Shown here piece by piece: positions 63,334 to 64,000 of a stretch of DNA of 64,000 bases (position 1 is its first letter; every line of letters begins with the position of its first letter). The translations under genes and the position numbers were made by a program. The DNA is from Acidobacteriota bacterium (GTDB lineage Bacteria; Acidobacteriota; Terriglobia; Terriglobales; SCQP01). Below the pieces are notes generated by a model. It was not told the DNA's origin. It saw only the letters and a program-made list of their open reading frames with translations, and ran no database searches. Location: assembly GCA_021789895.1 (NCBI GenBank), contig JAJYIU010000007.1, positions 1 to 64,000 on the forward strand, in the 5' to 3' direction.

Positions 63334-63356
63334 GCGCCGGATTCGCAAGGCAATTT

Positions 63357-64000
63357 ATGTCTACTCCCATCGTCGTCATCGGCAGCCTGAATTACGACCT
63401 TGTCGCCTGCGCGCCGCGCATCCCGGTCGTCGGCGAAACCCTGGTCGGTGAGCGCTTCTTCGAAGAACCCGGCGGCAAAGGCGCCAACCAGGCCTATGCC
63501 GCGGCGCGGCTCGGCGGGCGGGTCAGGATGCTGGGCCGGGTCGGCGACGATATCTATGGCCGGCGCATGCGCGACAACCTCGCCCAGGCCGGCTGCGAGG
63601 TTTCCGGATTGCTGGCCATTCCGCAATGCACCAGCGGCATTGCCTTGATCTTCGTCGCCGAAACCGGCGCCAACTCCATCGTCATCGTGCCTGGCGCCAA
63701 CGACCGCTTTCTCCCCGGCGACATCGCCCGCCAGGAGCCCGAGCTGGCGGGCGCGGGCGTGGCGCTGCTGCAGTTGGAAAATCCGCTGCCGACGGTCGAG
63801 GCGGCCGCCCGCGCGGCGCGCCGCGCCGGCGCGCGCGTGGTGCTCGATCCCGCCCCGGCGCAGCCGCTGCCCGATTCCCTGCTGGAGCAGGTGGACGTGC
63901 TCACTCCGAATGAAACCGAAGCGGCCATTCTGGACGGGCGTCCGCCCTCCCGCCTGGCGCCGGAAGACGCCGCGCCGATCGCGCGCCGGCTGCGGCAGCG
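63357..64000 (+). CDS. Ribokinase, partial (window edge)
   Basis: At least 214 residues in frame to the last base. PfkB-family motifs: GSLNYDLVA, GGKGANQAYAAARLGG near 38-53, GANSIVIVPGANDRF, and LTPNETEA. It phosphorylates ribose or a related sugar. The C-terminal DTxGAGD catalytic motif lies outside the window. Likely an operon with the GH35-like gene. Confidence 0.9.
   Translation, partial: MSTPIVVIGSLNYDLVACAPRIPVVGETLVGERFFEEPGGKGANQAYAAARLGGRVRMLGRVGDDIYGRRMRDNLAQAGCEVSGLLAIPQCTSGIALIFVAETGANSIVIVPGANDRFLPGDIARQEPELAGAGVALLQLENPLPTVEAAARAARRAGARVVLDPAPAQPLPDSLLEQVDVLTPNETEAAILDGRPPSRLAPEDAAPIARRLRQ

Overview
The window is GC-rich chromosomal DNA from a bacterium, most likely a member of the Acidobacteriota. 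This is inferred from family content: a VWA protein of the acidobacterial Ser/Thr-rich-secretome type, a CRTAC1/ASPIC-UnbV repeat protein, a sortilin-like beta-propeller protein, an OPT-type transporter, DUF255 and DUF3037 proteins, GH31/GH35/GH54 glycosidases and a BON/glycine-zipper lipoprotein. No rRNA, tRNA or CRISPR array was found. Long open frames antisense to genes are common here and are composition artefacts.

Layout. 0.1-9.5 kb: DUF255 thioredoxin-like protein, secreted beta-propeller protein, ABC ATPase, BON lipoprotein, HD-GYP response regulator, ferritin-like protein. 9.5-16.5 kb: zinc-ribbon/OPT transporter pair (minus), cobalamin-dependent methionine synthase (plus), CBS protein. 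16.6-19.8 kb: agmatine deiminase and N-carbamoylputrescine amidase (agmatine to putrescine), a small membrane protein, a lipid kinase. 19.9-23.2 kb: tightly overlapped operon of Tat-type small protein, amidase, GNAT and threonine dehydratase. 23.5-30.8 kb: CRTAC1 protein; osmoprotectant ABC importer behind rlmB; egtD; apt; acyP. 30.9-35.6 kb: DUF697-like protein, an HPF/sigma-factor-like fusion, a LysM transglycosylase and a charge-polarised histone-like protein. 35.7-37.9 kb: a tyrosine/dual-specificity phosphatase, a HipA-like kinase and a DUF3037 protein in one closely packed operon, one of the two most interesting candidates. 37.9-55.9 kb: MOSC protein, citrate synthase, epimerase, RluD-type synthase, VWA protein, GH18-like, GH31, kinase/dCMP deaminase fusion, NUDIX-like, GH54 with lamin-tail and repeats, DinB-like, cobalamin-binding protein and cobyrinate a,c-diamide synthase.

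56.0-61.7 kb is an accessory region of visibly different composition: a HicBA toxin-antitoxin pair, a small ORF plus HNH endonuclease, mosaic gene remnants (RHS-like; helix-turn-helix tail), hairpin-rich non-coding DNA, a very AT-rich 957-residue N6-adenine DNA methyltransferase, and a 5'-truncated Cas1 with a C-terminal zinc finger. A 12-bp direct repeat (GTGACGGTAGTG) brackets the methyltransferase and Cas1 fragment. Ordinary GC-rich genes resume at 61.8 kb with a GH35-like glycosidase and a ribokinase cut by the window edge.

Metabolic links: methionine synthase needs cobalamin, and the window also encodes a cobalamin-binding protein and CbiA/CobB; several secreted glycosidases and a ribokinase point to plant or microbial polysaccharide use. 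Functions are from motif reading by eye; no database search was possible.
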